DNA from: Sphaerisporangium krabiense
GTDB lineage: Bacteria > Actinomycetota > Actinomycetes > Streptosporangiales > Streptosporangiaceae
Assembly: GCF_014200435.1 (NCBI RefSeq)
Contig: NZ_JACHBR010000001.1
Coordinates: 3,565,501 to 3,629,500 of the forward strand
Length of the DNA: 64,000 nucleotides
Direction of reading: 5' to 3'
The translations under genes and the position numbers were made by a program. Positions within the stretch are counted from its first letter, which is position 1. Each line of letters begins with the position of its first letter. Positions 57,417 to 64,000 of the stretch are shown in pieces. The notes below the pieces were generated by a model, which saw only the letters and a list, made by a program, of their open reading frames with translations, was not told the origin of the DNA and ran no database searches.

Positions 57417-58682
57417 TTGCGTGTGCTTTTCACTTCGTTCGCCATGAAGACCCATTTCCTCAGCATGGTTCCGCTGGCCTGGGCCATGCGGACGGCCGGG
57501 CACGAGGTCCGGGTGGCCAGCCAGCCCGGTCTGACCGGCACCATCACCGAGGCGGGCCTGACCGCCGTGCCGGTGGGCGAGGACCACGACCTGTTGCCGG
57601 CGATGGAGGGCGCCGACGTCGGCGCCGGCGTGCCCTGGCATTCCATCGACCTCGATCCGGTACGCCCCGAGGTGCACGCCTGGGAGTTCCTCAAGACGCT
57701 GAACACCGTCCTGCCCTCGGCGTTCTTCGCGCACGCCAACAACGACCCGATGATCGATGATCTGGTGCGGTTCGCCAGGGAATGGCGACCGGACCTGGTG
57801 ATCTGGGAGCCCTTCACCGTGGCGGGCGCGGTCGCGGCGCGTTCCGTCGGCGCGGCGCACGCCCGCCTGCTGTGGGGCGCGGACCTGTTGCTCGACATCC
57901 GCGCGAGGTTCCTGCGCCGCCTCGCCGAGCGGCCGGGGGCGGCGCAGGACGCTCTGGCGGGATGGCTCCGTGGAGCCCTCGACCGTCACGGCCTGCTCTT
58001 CGAGGAGTCGCTCCTGCGAGGACAGTGGACGATCGACACGCTTCCCGCCAGCATCCGCATGCCCCTGGGGGAGCCCACGGTCGCGATGCGCTACGTCCCG
58101 TACAACGGCGCGGCCGTGGTGCCCGACTGGTTACGCGAGCCGCCCACGCGCCCGCGCGTGTGCCTCACGCTCGGACTGACCGCCCGCAGCGGCGCCGACT
58201 ACCTGCTGGGCTCCCTCGACGGCATGCTGGACGCGGTGGGCGATCTGGACGTCGAGATCGTCGCCACGCTGAACGCCGCCCAGCGCGCCCAGGTGTCCCG
58301 GCTGCCGGGCAATGTCAGGGCCGTGGACTTCGTCCCGCTGCACGCCCTGCTGCCGACCTGCTCGGCCGTGGCGCACCACTGCGGGGCCGGCACCTGGTCC
58401 ACCGCGGCGATCTACGGCGTGCCACAGCTCATCTCGCCGATGGTGTTCGAGAACTCCTACCGGGCGCGGCGCACGGCCGAGGTGGGCGCCGCGCTCGTGA
58501 TCCCGCAGAACGAGCTGACCCCGCGGGCGCTGCGCGACGGACTCCTGCGCGTGCTCGAGGAGCCGCGCTTCGCCGAGGGCGCGGACCGGCTGCGCCGGGA
58601 GTCGCTGAGCGATCCCACTCCGAACGACATCGTGCCCGTCCTGGAGAAGCTGACGTTGGAGCACCAGGAGCTCGTGCCATGA
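57417..58682 (+). CDS. Activator-dependent macrolide-type glycosyltransferase (EryCIII/DesVII family)
   Basis: This 421-residue GT1/GT28-type enzyme starts MRVLFTSFAMKTHFLSMVPL and continues with ALRTAGHEV-like WAMRTAGHEVRVAS, DLVIWEPFTVAGAVAA and, in the donor half, HHCGAGTWSTAAIYGVPQL. This is the activator-dependent family of deoxysugar transferases (EryCIII, DesVII, TylM2). Known members usually need a P450-like helper encoded just upstream (EryCII/DesVIII); none is present in this window. Start TTG 57417 is preferred because GAGAGGG lies nine bases upstream and family members begin at MRVL; TTG 57408 would add three residues. The stop overlaps the next glycosyltransferase ATG (ATGA). Likely role: glycosylating the hydroxyl left by module 2. 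Confidence 0.85.
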   Translation: MRVLFTSFAMKTHFLSMVPLAWAMRTAGHEVRVASQPGLTGTITEAGLTAVPVGEDHDLLPAMEGADVGAGVPWHSIDLDPVRPEVHAWEFLKTLNTVLPSAFFAHANNDPMIDDLVRFAREWRPDLVIWEPFTVAGAVAARSVGAAHARLLWGADLLLDIRARFLRRLAERPGAAQDALAGWLRGALDRHGLLFEESLLRGQWTIDTLPASIRMPLGEPTVAMRYVPYNGAAVVPDWLREPPTRPRVCLTLGLTARSGADYLLGSLDGMLDAVGDLDVEIVATLNAAQRAQVSRLPGNVRAVDFVPLHALLPTCSAVAHHCGAGTWSTAAIYGVPQLISPMVFENSYRARRTAEVGAALVIPQNELTPRALRDGLLRVLEEPRFAEGADRLRRESLSDPTPNDIVPVLEKLTLEHQELVP

Positions 58683-59893
58683 GGGTGCTGATCGTGGCGC
58701 TCGGGACGATGGGCGACGTCGCGCCGTACACCGGGCTCGCCGCCCCGCTGCGCGCCGCCGGCCACGAGGTCGCCATCGCGGCCTTCCCGCGGTTCGCCGA
58801 GCTGGTCCGGGCCTGCGGCGCGGAGTTCCGCGAGATCGCCGGGGACCCCGCCGCGGCCGGAGGATGGACCCAGGCCGAGAACTCCTCCCGGGCGTTGCGG
58901 AGCGTCACCGCACAGACGCTGGAGCTCGGCGAGTCCGTTCTCGCCGTGGCCAAGGACGGGATCGACGTCCTGCTGCTGTCGATGCCGGCGCAGGCCGGCA
59001 TGTACGTCGCGGAAAGCCTGGGCATCCCCAGCATGGGGCTGTTCCTGCAGCCGCTCTTCCCCACGGCCGCGCACCCGCCGTCCTTTCTCGGGACCGGGGG
59101 ATCGCTCGGCTCCTGGGGCAACCGGGCCGCGGGCCACCTCGTCCTGGGCCTGATGGGACGCCTGGCCGTCCGCGGCATCAGGGAGCTGCGCGCACGGCTC
59201 GGACTGCCTCCCGCGACCCGGCGCGAGCTGGGCGCGCAGATGGACGCCTGGACGGTCCTGCACGCCTACAGCCCGAGCGTGCTGCCCCGGCCGGTCGACT
59301 GGCGGGCGGGGCTCGAGGTCTCCGGCTACCTGTGGCCGGCGGTCCCGCCGGACTGGCGGCCGCCCGCGGACCTCGCGGGCTTCCTCGACGCGGGTCCGCC
59401 TCCGGTGTACGTCGGGTTCGGCAGCAGGAACATCGCGGACGGGGCGCGGATCGTCGAGGTGGTGGAGGAGGCGCTGCGCCTGGCCGGAGCGCGCGGCGTG
59501 CTCCACGCCGGATGGGCCGGCCTGGCGAGCCGCTCGGACCGCCTTCTCACGATCGGCCAGACGCCACACGAATGGCTGTTCCCGCGGATGGCCGCGGTGG
59601 TCCACCACTGCGGGGCCGGCACGACCGCGGCCGGGCTGCGGGCCGGCGTGCCCACGGTGGGCGTGCCCATCCTCGGCGACCAGCCGTTCTGGGCGGGCCG
59701 CGTCGCGGCGCTGGGCGCGGGGCCGCGACCGGTGCCGTACGGGAAGCTCTCCGCCGCGAGGCTCGCCGAGGCGATCTCCGGCGCGGTGTCCGACCCGTCC
59801 TACCGGACCGCGGCGACGGCGCTGAGCCGGCGCGTGGCCGTCGAGAACGGCGCGGGGGCGGTGGTCGCGGCCCTGGACAGGGTGGCCCGCTGA
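58679..59893 (+). CDS. GT1-family glycosyltransferase
   Basis: This 404-residue GT-B enzyme has the N-terminal MRVLIVALGTMGDVAPYTGLA typical of UGT/GtfA-B-like glycosyltransferases (the MGD motif), PVYVGFGSRNI in the middle, and the donor-binding HHCGAGTTAAGLRAGVPTVG followed by GDQPFWAGRVAALGAGP. The acceptor loop ASFLGTGG-like region is hydrophobic, which suits a polyketide acceptor. It differs clearly from the preceding gene, so at least two sugars or two attachment sites are likely. Its start overlaps the previous stop by four bases. The final residues are followed by 147 bases without a gene. Confidence 0.85.
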   Translation: MRVLIVALGTMGDVAPYTGLAAPLRAAGHEVAIAAFPRFAELVRACGAEFREIAGDPAAAGGWTQAENSSRALRSVTAQTLELGESVLAVAKDGIDVLLLSMPAQAGMYVAESLGIPSMGLFLQPLFPTAAHPPSFLGTGGSLGSWGNRAAGHLVLGLMGRLAVRGIRELRARLGLPPATRRELGAQMDAWTVLHAYSPSVLPRPVDWRAGLEVSGYLWPAVPPDWRPPADLAGFLDAGPPPVYVGFGSRNIADGARIVEVVEEALRLAGARGVLHAGWAGLASRSDRLLTIGQTPHEWLFPRMAAVVHHCGAGTTAAGLRAGVPTVGVPILGDQPFWAGRVAALGAGPRPVPYGKLSAARLAEAISGAVSDPSYRTAATALSRRVAVENGAGAVVAALDRVAR

Positions 59894-60040
59894 AAGCGGT
59901 GCGCGGCGCAATTCTCCGCCGTTTCTGCCTGGCTCGCGCCGCCGCGCGCTGCGGATGATTCTGACAGGCGCCTGAATCCCGGCCGTACACACCCACGGTG
60001 CCGGCCGCACGGGCGACCACGATATGTGGGGGACGATTCG

Positions 60041-60874
60041 ATGGACATTTCCCTGGCCTTCGACCTGGCGTTCGCGCGGTACGCGATGGCCACGATGAGG
60101 TCGGTGCTCGACCGGGGGACATCCGCCGGTGACCCGGTCTCCTGGTGGCTGACGCCGGGCCCCGACGTGCCCACGCCGATCCTCGACGCCTTCGCGCGGG
60201 AGGCGGAGCCGCACGGCGCCGTCCACGTGCTGCGCGTGCCCGACGAGCTGCACGCCCTGCCGCTGTCCTCCTGGCGGATCATGTCCTCACGGATCACCCA
60301 CGCCGCCTACTACCGGCTGCTGCTGCCCGAGCTGGCGCCGCCGTCGGTGCCGCGCATGCTGTACCTGGACTCCGACATCGTCTGCACGGGCGGGCTCGCC
60401 GAGCTGTGGCGGACCGACCTGCGGGGTGAGCTGCTCGCCGCGGCCGTGGACATCGGCTCGCCGACCGTCAGCGCGGCGGGCGGCCTTCCCGGATTCGACG
60501 GGGGCGCGGGGCGGCTGACGTTCTGGAGCGACTATTTCAATTCCGGCGTGCTGCTGATGGACCTCGCACGCTGCCGCGAGGAGAAGGTGGCGGCCACGTC
60601 GCTCGCCTATCTGCGCGAGAATTCGGCCCGGTTGCGATTCGCCGTGCAGGACGCCTTGAACATCGCCGCCGACGACCGGTGGATCCGTCTGGACTCTCGC
60701 TGGAACGACATGGACTTCTCCACCTACGAGGAGAACCGCGAAACGCGGGACACCCGGCTGCTCCACTACGCCGGCGCGCGCAAGCCATGGCAGGACGCCT
60801 TTCCCGAGGGCGAACTGAAGGCCCGGTTCACGAAGTACCTGCCGCCGGCGGGGGACCTGGCGGTCTCCCGATAG
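60041..60874 (+). CDS. GT8-family glycosyltransferase
   Basis: This 277-residue GT-A enzyme has the metal-binding DxD at residues 110-112 in MLYLDSDIVC, YFNSGVLLMDLARCR, QDALNIAADDRW and the C-terminal HYAGARKPW. These are the diagnostic GT8 blocks (LPS glycosyltransferases, glycogenin, general stress proteins). GT8 enzymes retain anomeric configuration and use UDP-glucose or UDP-galactose. Finding GT8 inside a polyketide cluster is unusual; it could extend a sugar chain on the product. Start ATG 60041 has GGGGGA seven bases upstream; a GTG at 60026 would add five residues. It precedes the PLP-enzyme gene by 38 bases. Confidence 0.85.
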   Translation: MDISLAFDLAFARYAMATMRSVLDRGTSAGDPVSWWLTPGPDVPTPILDAFAREAEPHGAVHVLRVPDELHALPLSSWRIMSSRITHAAYYRLLLPELAPPSVPRMLYLDSDIVCTGGLAELWRTDLRGELLAAAVDIGSPTVSAAGGLPGFDGGAGRLTFWSDYFNSGVLLMDLARCREEKVAATSLAYLRENSARLRFAVQDALNIAADDRWIRLDSRWNDMDFSTYEENRETRDTRLLHYAGARKPWQDAFPEGELKARFTKYLPPAGDLAVSR

Positions 60875-60912
60875 CGGCTCCAATCCCGGACCCATCACCC
60901 CGGAGCCTCTCC

Positions 60913-62136
60913 GTGACGACTCTTCACCGCTATGACCTCCACGCGCTGCGGGCGCGTTTTCCCGCGCTGAAGGCGGGATCCGCGCACTTCGACGGGGCGG
61001 GCGGCACCCAGATCCCCGAGCCGGTCATCGACGCCATCGCCGACGCGCTGTCCAACCCGCTGTCCAACCGCGGCGCGAGCACCGCGGGGGAGCGCAGGGC
61101 CGAGGCCATCGTGGTCGCGGCCCGCCGGGCTTTGGCGGACCTTCTCGGCGCCGACCCGGCGGGCGTCGTCTTCGGGCGCAGCGCGACGCAGCTCGTCTTC
61201 GACTTCTCCCGCACCCTGGCCGGGAACTGGGCCCCCGGCGATGAGGTGGTGGTCACCCGGCTCGACCACGAGTGCAACATCCGGCCGTGGGTCAGGGCGG
61301 CGGCCCAGGCCGGGGCCGTCGTCCGGTGGGCGGACTTCGACCCCGCCACCGGCGAGCTGACGGCCGACCACGTCCGGGAGGTCCTGTCGGAGCGCACCCG
61401 CGTGGTCGCCGTCACCGCCGCCTCCAACCTGATCGGCACCCGGCCCGACATCCCGGGGATCTCCCGGCTGGTCCACGAGGCCGGGGCCCTGTTCTTCGTG
61501 GACGCCGCCCACTACAGCGCCCACGCCGGTGTGGACATGGCCGAGCTGGGCGCGGACTTCCTCGTCTGCTCCGCCTACAAGTTCCTCGGGCCCCACCTCG
61601 GCGTCCTGGCCGGCCGCCCCGGCCTGCTGCGCACCCTGTGGCCGGACAAGCTGCTGGCCGCGATGGACGACGTCCCCGAACGCTTCGAGCTCGGCATCCT
61701 GCCGTACGAGATCCTCGCCGGAGCGCGTGCCACGGTGGACTTCCTCGCCGAACTGGGCGGCCCCGCCGAGGGGACCCGCCGGGAGCGGCTGGTGTCGGCC
61801 ATGGCCGCGATCGAGGGGCACGAGGACGCGCTGCGCGTCCGGCTGGAGGAGGGGCTCGCCGGTATCGAGGCGGTCACCAGCCACTCCCGCGCGTCCCGCC
61901 GCACCCCCACCCTGCTGCTGACCGTGGACGGTCACGACACGCGGGATGTGAGCAGGTATCTGGCGGCCCGGGCGGTCGACGCCGGATCCGGGTCGTTCTA
62001 CGCGGTCGAGGCCTCCCGGCGGCTCGGCCTGGGCGACCTCGGCGGCCTGCGGGTGAGCCTTGCCCCCTACAGCTCGGCGGAGGACGTAGACCGCCTTCTG
62101 GACGGGCTGTCGGACTATCTGACCGCGCACCGGTGA
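60913..62136 (+). CDS. Class V PLP-dependent enzyme, cysteine-desulfurase-like (VC1184 type)
   Basis: This 407-residue class V aminotransferase-fold protein has FDGAGGTQIPEPVIDA near the start, VVFGRSATQLVFDFSR, TRLDHECNIRPWVRAA, the PLP Asp197 in FFVDAAHYSAHAGVDM, and the Schiff-base Lys223 in SAYKFLGPHLG. This matches the TIGR01976 cysteine-desulfurase-like group, close also to isopenicillin N epimerases. Only two cysteines exist (121 and 219), both far from the desulfurase persulfide position, so sulfur mobilisation is unlikely; an aminotransfer, lyase or racemase reaction is more plausible. Start GTG 60913 has GGAG seven bases upstream. It lies between GT8 and the thioesterase genes and may act on an amino sugar or an amino acid-derived group. 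Confidence 0.8.
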   Translation: MTTLHRYDLHALRARFPALKAGSAHFDGAGGTQIPEPVIDAIADALSNPLSNRGASTAGERRAEAIVVAARRALADLLGADPAGVVFGRSATQLVFDFSRTLAGNWAPGDEVVVTRLDHECNIRPWVRAAAQAGAVVRWADFDPATGELTADHVREVLSERTRVVAVTAASNLIGTRPDIPGISRLVHEAGALFFVDAAHYSAHAGVDMAELGADFLVCSAYKFLGPHLGVLAGRPGLLRTLWPDKLLAAMDDVPERFELGILPYEILAGARATVDFLAELGGPAEGTRRERLVSAMAAIEGHEDALRVRLEEGLAGIEAVTSHSRASRRTPTLLLTVDGHDTRDVSRYLAARAVDAGSGSFYAVEASRRLGLGDLGGLRVSLAPYSSAEDVDRLLDGLSDYLTAHR

Positions 62137-62197
62137 GCGCGGCCCGCCACCCGCGCGCCGCCATGTCACGAGCCTTTCTGACGAACGGAGCCCTTGC

Positions 62198-62950
62198 ATG
62201 ACCGCCCTGGACGACGTGTGGATCCGCCGTTACCACGCCGGGCCCGAGAACGGGCCGACCCTCGTGTGCTTCCCGCACGCCGGCGGATCGGCCAGCTACT
62301 ACGTCCCGCTGTCCAACGCGCTGAGGTCCGGCGTCCAGGTGCTCGCGATCCAGTACCCGGGGCGGCAGGACCGCCACCACGAGCCTCCGCTGTCCACCGT
62401 CGACGAACTCGCCGACCAGGCGTTCGCCGCGCTCGGGCCTCTGCTGGACCGCCCGGTCGCGCTGTTCGGCAACAGCATGGGCGCGCTGGTCGCCTTCGAG
62501 GTGGCCGACCGCATGAAGCGGACGCTCGGCGCGGCCCCGGTGACGTTGTTCGCCTCCAGCCGCCGGGCGCCGTCGGCCTACCGGGAGGAGAGCGTCCACC
62601 TGCGCGACGACGAGGGCCTCATCGAGGACCTCAAGCGGCTCAGCGGCACCGACGTCCGCATCCTCAACGACCCGGAACTGCTGGGAATGATCCTTCCGCC
62701 GATGCGCAACGACTACAAGGCGGTCGAGACCTACCGGTGCCGGCCGGGCGCGAGGCTCGACTGTCCCGTGGTCGTCATGATCGGCGACGAGGACCCGACG
62801 GTGGACGCGGACGAGGCCAAGGCGTGGAGCCATCACACGACCGGCCCGTTCGACCTGCACACGTTCTCCGGCGGGCACTTCTACCTCGCCCAGCACCAGC
62901 AGGAGGTCGCCGGCCTCATCCGCCGGCGGCTGGCGCCCCAGCAGGGGTGA
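62198..62950 (+). CDS. Type II thioesterase
   Basis: This 250-residue alpha/beta hydrolase follows the polyketide/nonribosomal-peptide editing thioesterase pattern: LVCFPHAGGSASYY, AIQYPGRQDRHHEPP, nucleophile Ser93 in LFGNSMGALVAFEVA, Asp199 in GDEDPTVD and His227 in FSGGHFYL. The residue before the nucleophile motif is Asn (GNSMG), where GHSMG is usual. Type II enzymes clear stalled or wrong acyl groups from ACPs. As no PKS here has its own thioesterase, this enzyme could also release the finished chain, which would be atypical. Start ATG 62198 follows CGGAG. A strong hairpin follows the stop directly. Confidence 0.9.
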   Translation: MTALDDVWIRRYHAGPENGPTLVCFPHAGGSASYYVPLSNALRSGVQVLAIQYPGRQDRHHEPPLSTVDELADQAFAALGPLLDRPVALFGNSMGALVAFEVADRMKRTLGAAPVTLFASSRRAPSAYREESVHLRDDEGLIEDLKRLSGTDVRILNDPELLGMILPPMRNDYKAVETYRCRPGARLDCPVVVMIGDEDPTVDADEAKAWSHHTTGPFDLHTFSGGHFYLAQHQQEVAGLIRRRLAPQQG

Positions 62951-62992
62951 CCGCGAAGGACGCCCGCGGGAGCGGGCGGGCGTCCTTCGCGG
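62951..62992. terminator. Bidirectional hairpin terminator
   Basis: A perfect 17-bp stem, 62951-62967 with 62976-62992, and an 8-base loop fill the space between the thioesterase stop (62950) and the convergent MMPL stop (62996). With no other signal, this is a strong intrinsic terminator serving both strands and marks a transcriptional boundary. Confidence 0.9.
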
Positions 62993-62995
62993 GGC

Positions 62996-64000
62996 TCAGC
63001 GCTCGCCGGCGTCCGCGGGGATCGCGGGCCGCGCCCGCCCGGCCGCGGACGGCTCCCGGCCGGGCCACCAGAAACGGCTCCCGAGGATCAAGGCCAGCGC
63101 GGGCACCAGGACCGTCCGCACCAACAGGGTGTCGAGCAGCACCCCGATGCCGACGATCACGCCGATCTGCCCGGCGATGATCACGGGGATCACGCCGAGG
63201 ACGGCGAACACGGCGGCCAGCAGGATGCCGGCGCTGGTGATGACCCCGCCGGTGACCCGCAGCGCGTTCAGCATGCCCGCACGGGTGCCGAGGTGGGCCG
63301 CGTCCTCCTTGGCCCGGGTGACCAGGAAGATGTTGTAGTCCACCCCGAGGGCCACCATCAGCACGAACGCCACCAGCACGACACCAGGATCGAGCGCCGG
63401 GTAGTCCAGCACGTGCCGGAAGAGCAGGTTGCTCGCCCCCAGGCTCGCCAGGAACGAGACCCCCACCGTGACGACCAGCAGCACCGGCGCCAGGACGCCG
63501 CGCAGCAGGACGACCAGCACCAGGCCGACGAGCACCAGGATGATCGGCAGGATGAGGGCGGTGTCCCGCCCGTAGGCGTCGAGGATGTCCAGGCCGGCGA
63601 CGATCTCGCCGCCCACCTCCGCCTTCGCGTCCGGCAGGGCGGCGACCGCCGTGCGCAGGTCGCGGATGGCCCGGTCGGCGGCGTCGGTCCCGGGTTCGGG
63701 CTTCAGCACGACCGAGACGCGGGCGAGCGTCGCCGTCCGCTCGGCGACCTCCGCGCCCGCGACGTTCGGCACGGCCTCGGCCGCCTGGACGACGCGTTCC
63801 GCGGCGGCCGGAGCGGTGAGCACGGCGACGGGCTGGGTGGCGCCGGCGGGGAAGGCGCGGGCCAGGGCCTCGGCGCCGAGGACGGCCTCCGGCTTGTCGC
63901 GGAACTGCTCGCTCTGCGACAGGCCCACCTGAAGCCCGAGCGTGCCCGCCGCGAGGCCGGCGAGCAGGACGACGCTCGCCGCGGCGACCAGACGCGGGCG
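62996..64000 (-). CDS. MMPL/RND-family transporter, C-terminal part (5' end outside window)
   Basis: The frame is open at the right window edge. The visible 334 residues comprise one membrane helix (ending LAAGTLGLQVGLSQSEQF), an extracytoplasmic porter-like domain of about 125 residues, then four to five helices with DTALILPIILVLVGL, the MMPL signature VALGVDYNIFLVTRAKE, and GVLLDTLLVRTVLVPAL near the C-terminus. These match the second half of actinobacterial MMPL transporters, which export lipids or lipid-like products using proton force. The conserved Asp-Tyr pair in GVDYN is present. Whether it belongs to the cluster (export or resistance) or lies outside is open, since the terminator separates it from the thioesterase. 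Confidence 0.9.
   Translation of the reverse strand, partial: RPRLVAAASVVLLAGLAAGTLGLQVGLSQSEQFRDKPEAVLGAEALARAFPAGATQPVAVLTAPAAAERVVQAAEAVPNVAGAEVAERTATLARVSVVLKPEPGTDAADRAIRDLRTAVAALPDAKAEVGGEIVAGLDILDAYGRDTALILPIILVLVGLVLVVLLRGVLAPVLLVVTVGVSFLASLGASNLLFRHVLDYPALDPGVVLVAFVLMVALGVDYNIFLVTRAKEDAAHLGTRAGMLNALRVTGGVITSAGILLAAVFAVLGVIPVIIAGQIGVIVGIGVLLDTLLVRTVLVPALALILGSRFWWPGREPSAAGRARPAIPADAGER

Noticed and set aside
52292-57898. A 1868-codon open frame on the - strand opposite PKS-C, and similar ones at 30604-35790 and 40789-44352
   Set aside because: These are antisense shadows: high-GC coding sequence rarely shows stops on the other strand. Their translations are His/Arg/Gln-rich with no domains, while the + strand frames give perfect PKS domains.
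60913-62136. Sulfur incorporation pathway (cysteine desulfurase plus ATC-hydrolase-like protein)
   Set aside because: The persulfide cysteine is absent, and no sulfur-carrier or thiolation partner was seen; kept only as a remote option.

Overview
The window is about 64 kb of very GC-rich DNA with tightly packed, often translationally coupled genes, frequent GTG and TTG starts, an F420-type oxidoreductase and large modular type I polyketide synthases. This points to a filamentous actinomycete; the genus cannot be fixed from sequence alone. Almost everything between about 4.8 and 63 kb looks like one biosynthetic gene cluster for a glycosylated, reduced polyene-type polyketide.

Left flank (1-4.8 kb): the end of a LOG-family gene, then a short + strand run: SGNH/GDSL hydrolase or acyltransferase, MFS exporter, OafA-type membrane O-acyltransferase and a luciferase-like F420-dependent oxidoreductase. 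These may be accessory tailoring genes or a neighbouring locus. At 4.8-6.6 kb lie an XRE regulator and a convergent fluoroacetate-dehalogenase-like hydrolase.

Tailoring operon (6.8-12.1 kb): five overlapping genes encode an ATC-hydrolase-like protein, an asparagine-synthase-type amidotransferase, a flavin reductase, an HpaB-type flavin monooxygenase and a methyltransferase. A complete oligopeptide-type ABC importer follows (12.1-17.1 kb). A 531-base gap then leads to a second XRE regulator carrying a short, P-loop-less NB-ARC remnant. On the - strand (18.5-23.5 kb) are a heterodimeric ABC exporter pair and an NAD-dependent sugar epimerase/ketoreductase; a GT4 glycosyltransferase diverges from them.

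PKS core (25.0-57.4 kb): three genes, here called PKS-A (25056), PKS-B (30586) and PKS-C (52007). PKS-B carries the loading AT-ACP didomain and four extension modules; PKS-A and PKS-C carry one module each. Docking sequences suggest the order B, C, A, which is not gene order. Predicted processing: M1 methylmalonyl/DH-KR, M2 methylmalonyl/A-type KR, M3 malonyl/DH-KR, M4 methylmalonyl/DH-KR, M5 (PKS-C) methylmalonyl/DH-KR, M6 (PKS-A) malonyl/DH-KR. This would give a branched polyene acid with one free hydroxyl. None of the three proteins ends in a thioesterase; all end in docking domains. Release must therefore use another PKS outside the window, the free type II thioesterase, or another route. 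The amidotransferase suggests a terminal amide or hydroxamate, but this is inference.

Right part (57.4-64 kb): an EryCIII/DesVII-type glycosyltransferase, a second GT1-type enzyme, a GT8 enzyme, a class V PLP enzyme, the type II thioesterase with a strong terminator, and the end of an MMPL transporter read from the other strand. Inside the PKS genes, five near-identical KS tracts, duplicated AT tracts and abrupt changes in third-base composition record repeated module-to-module conversion.
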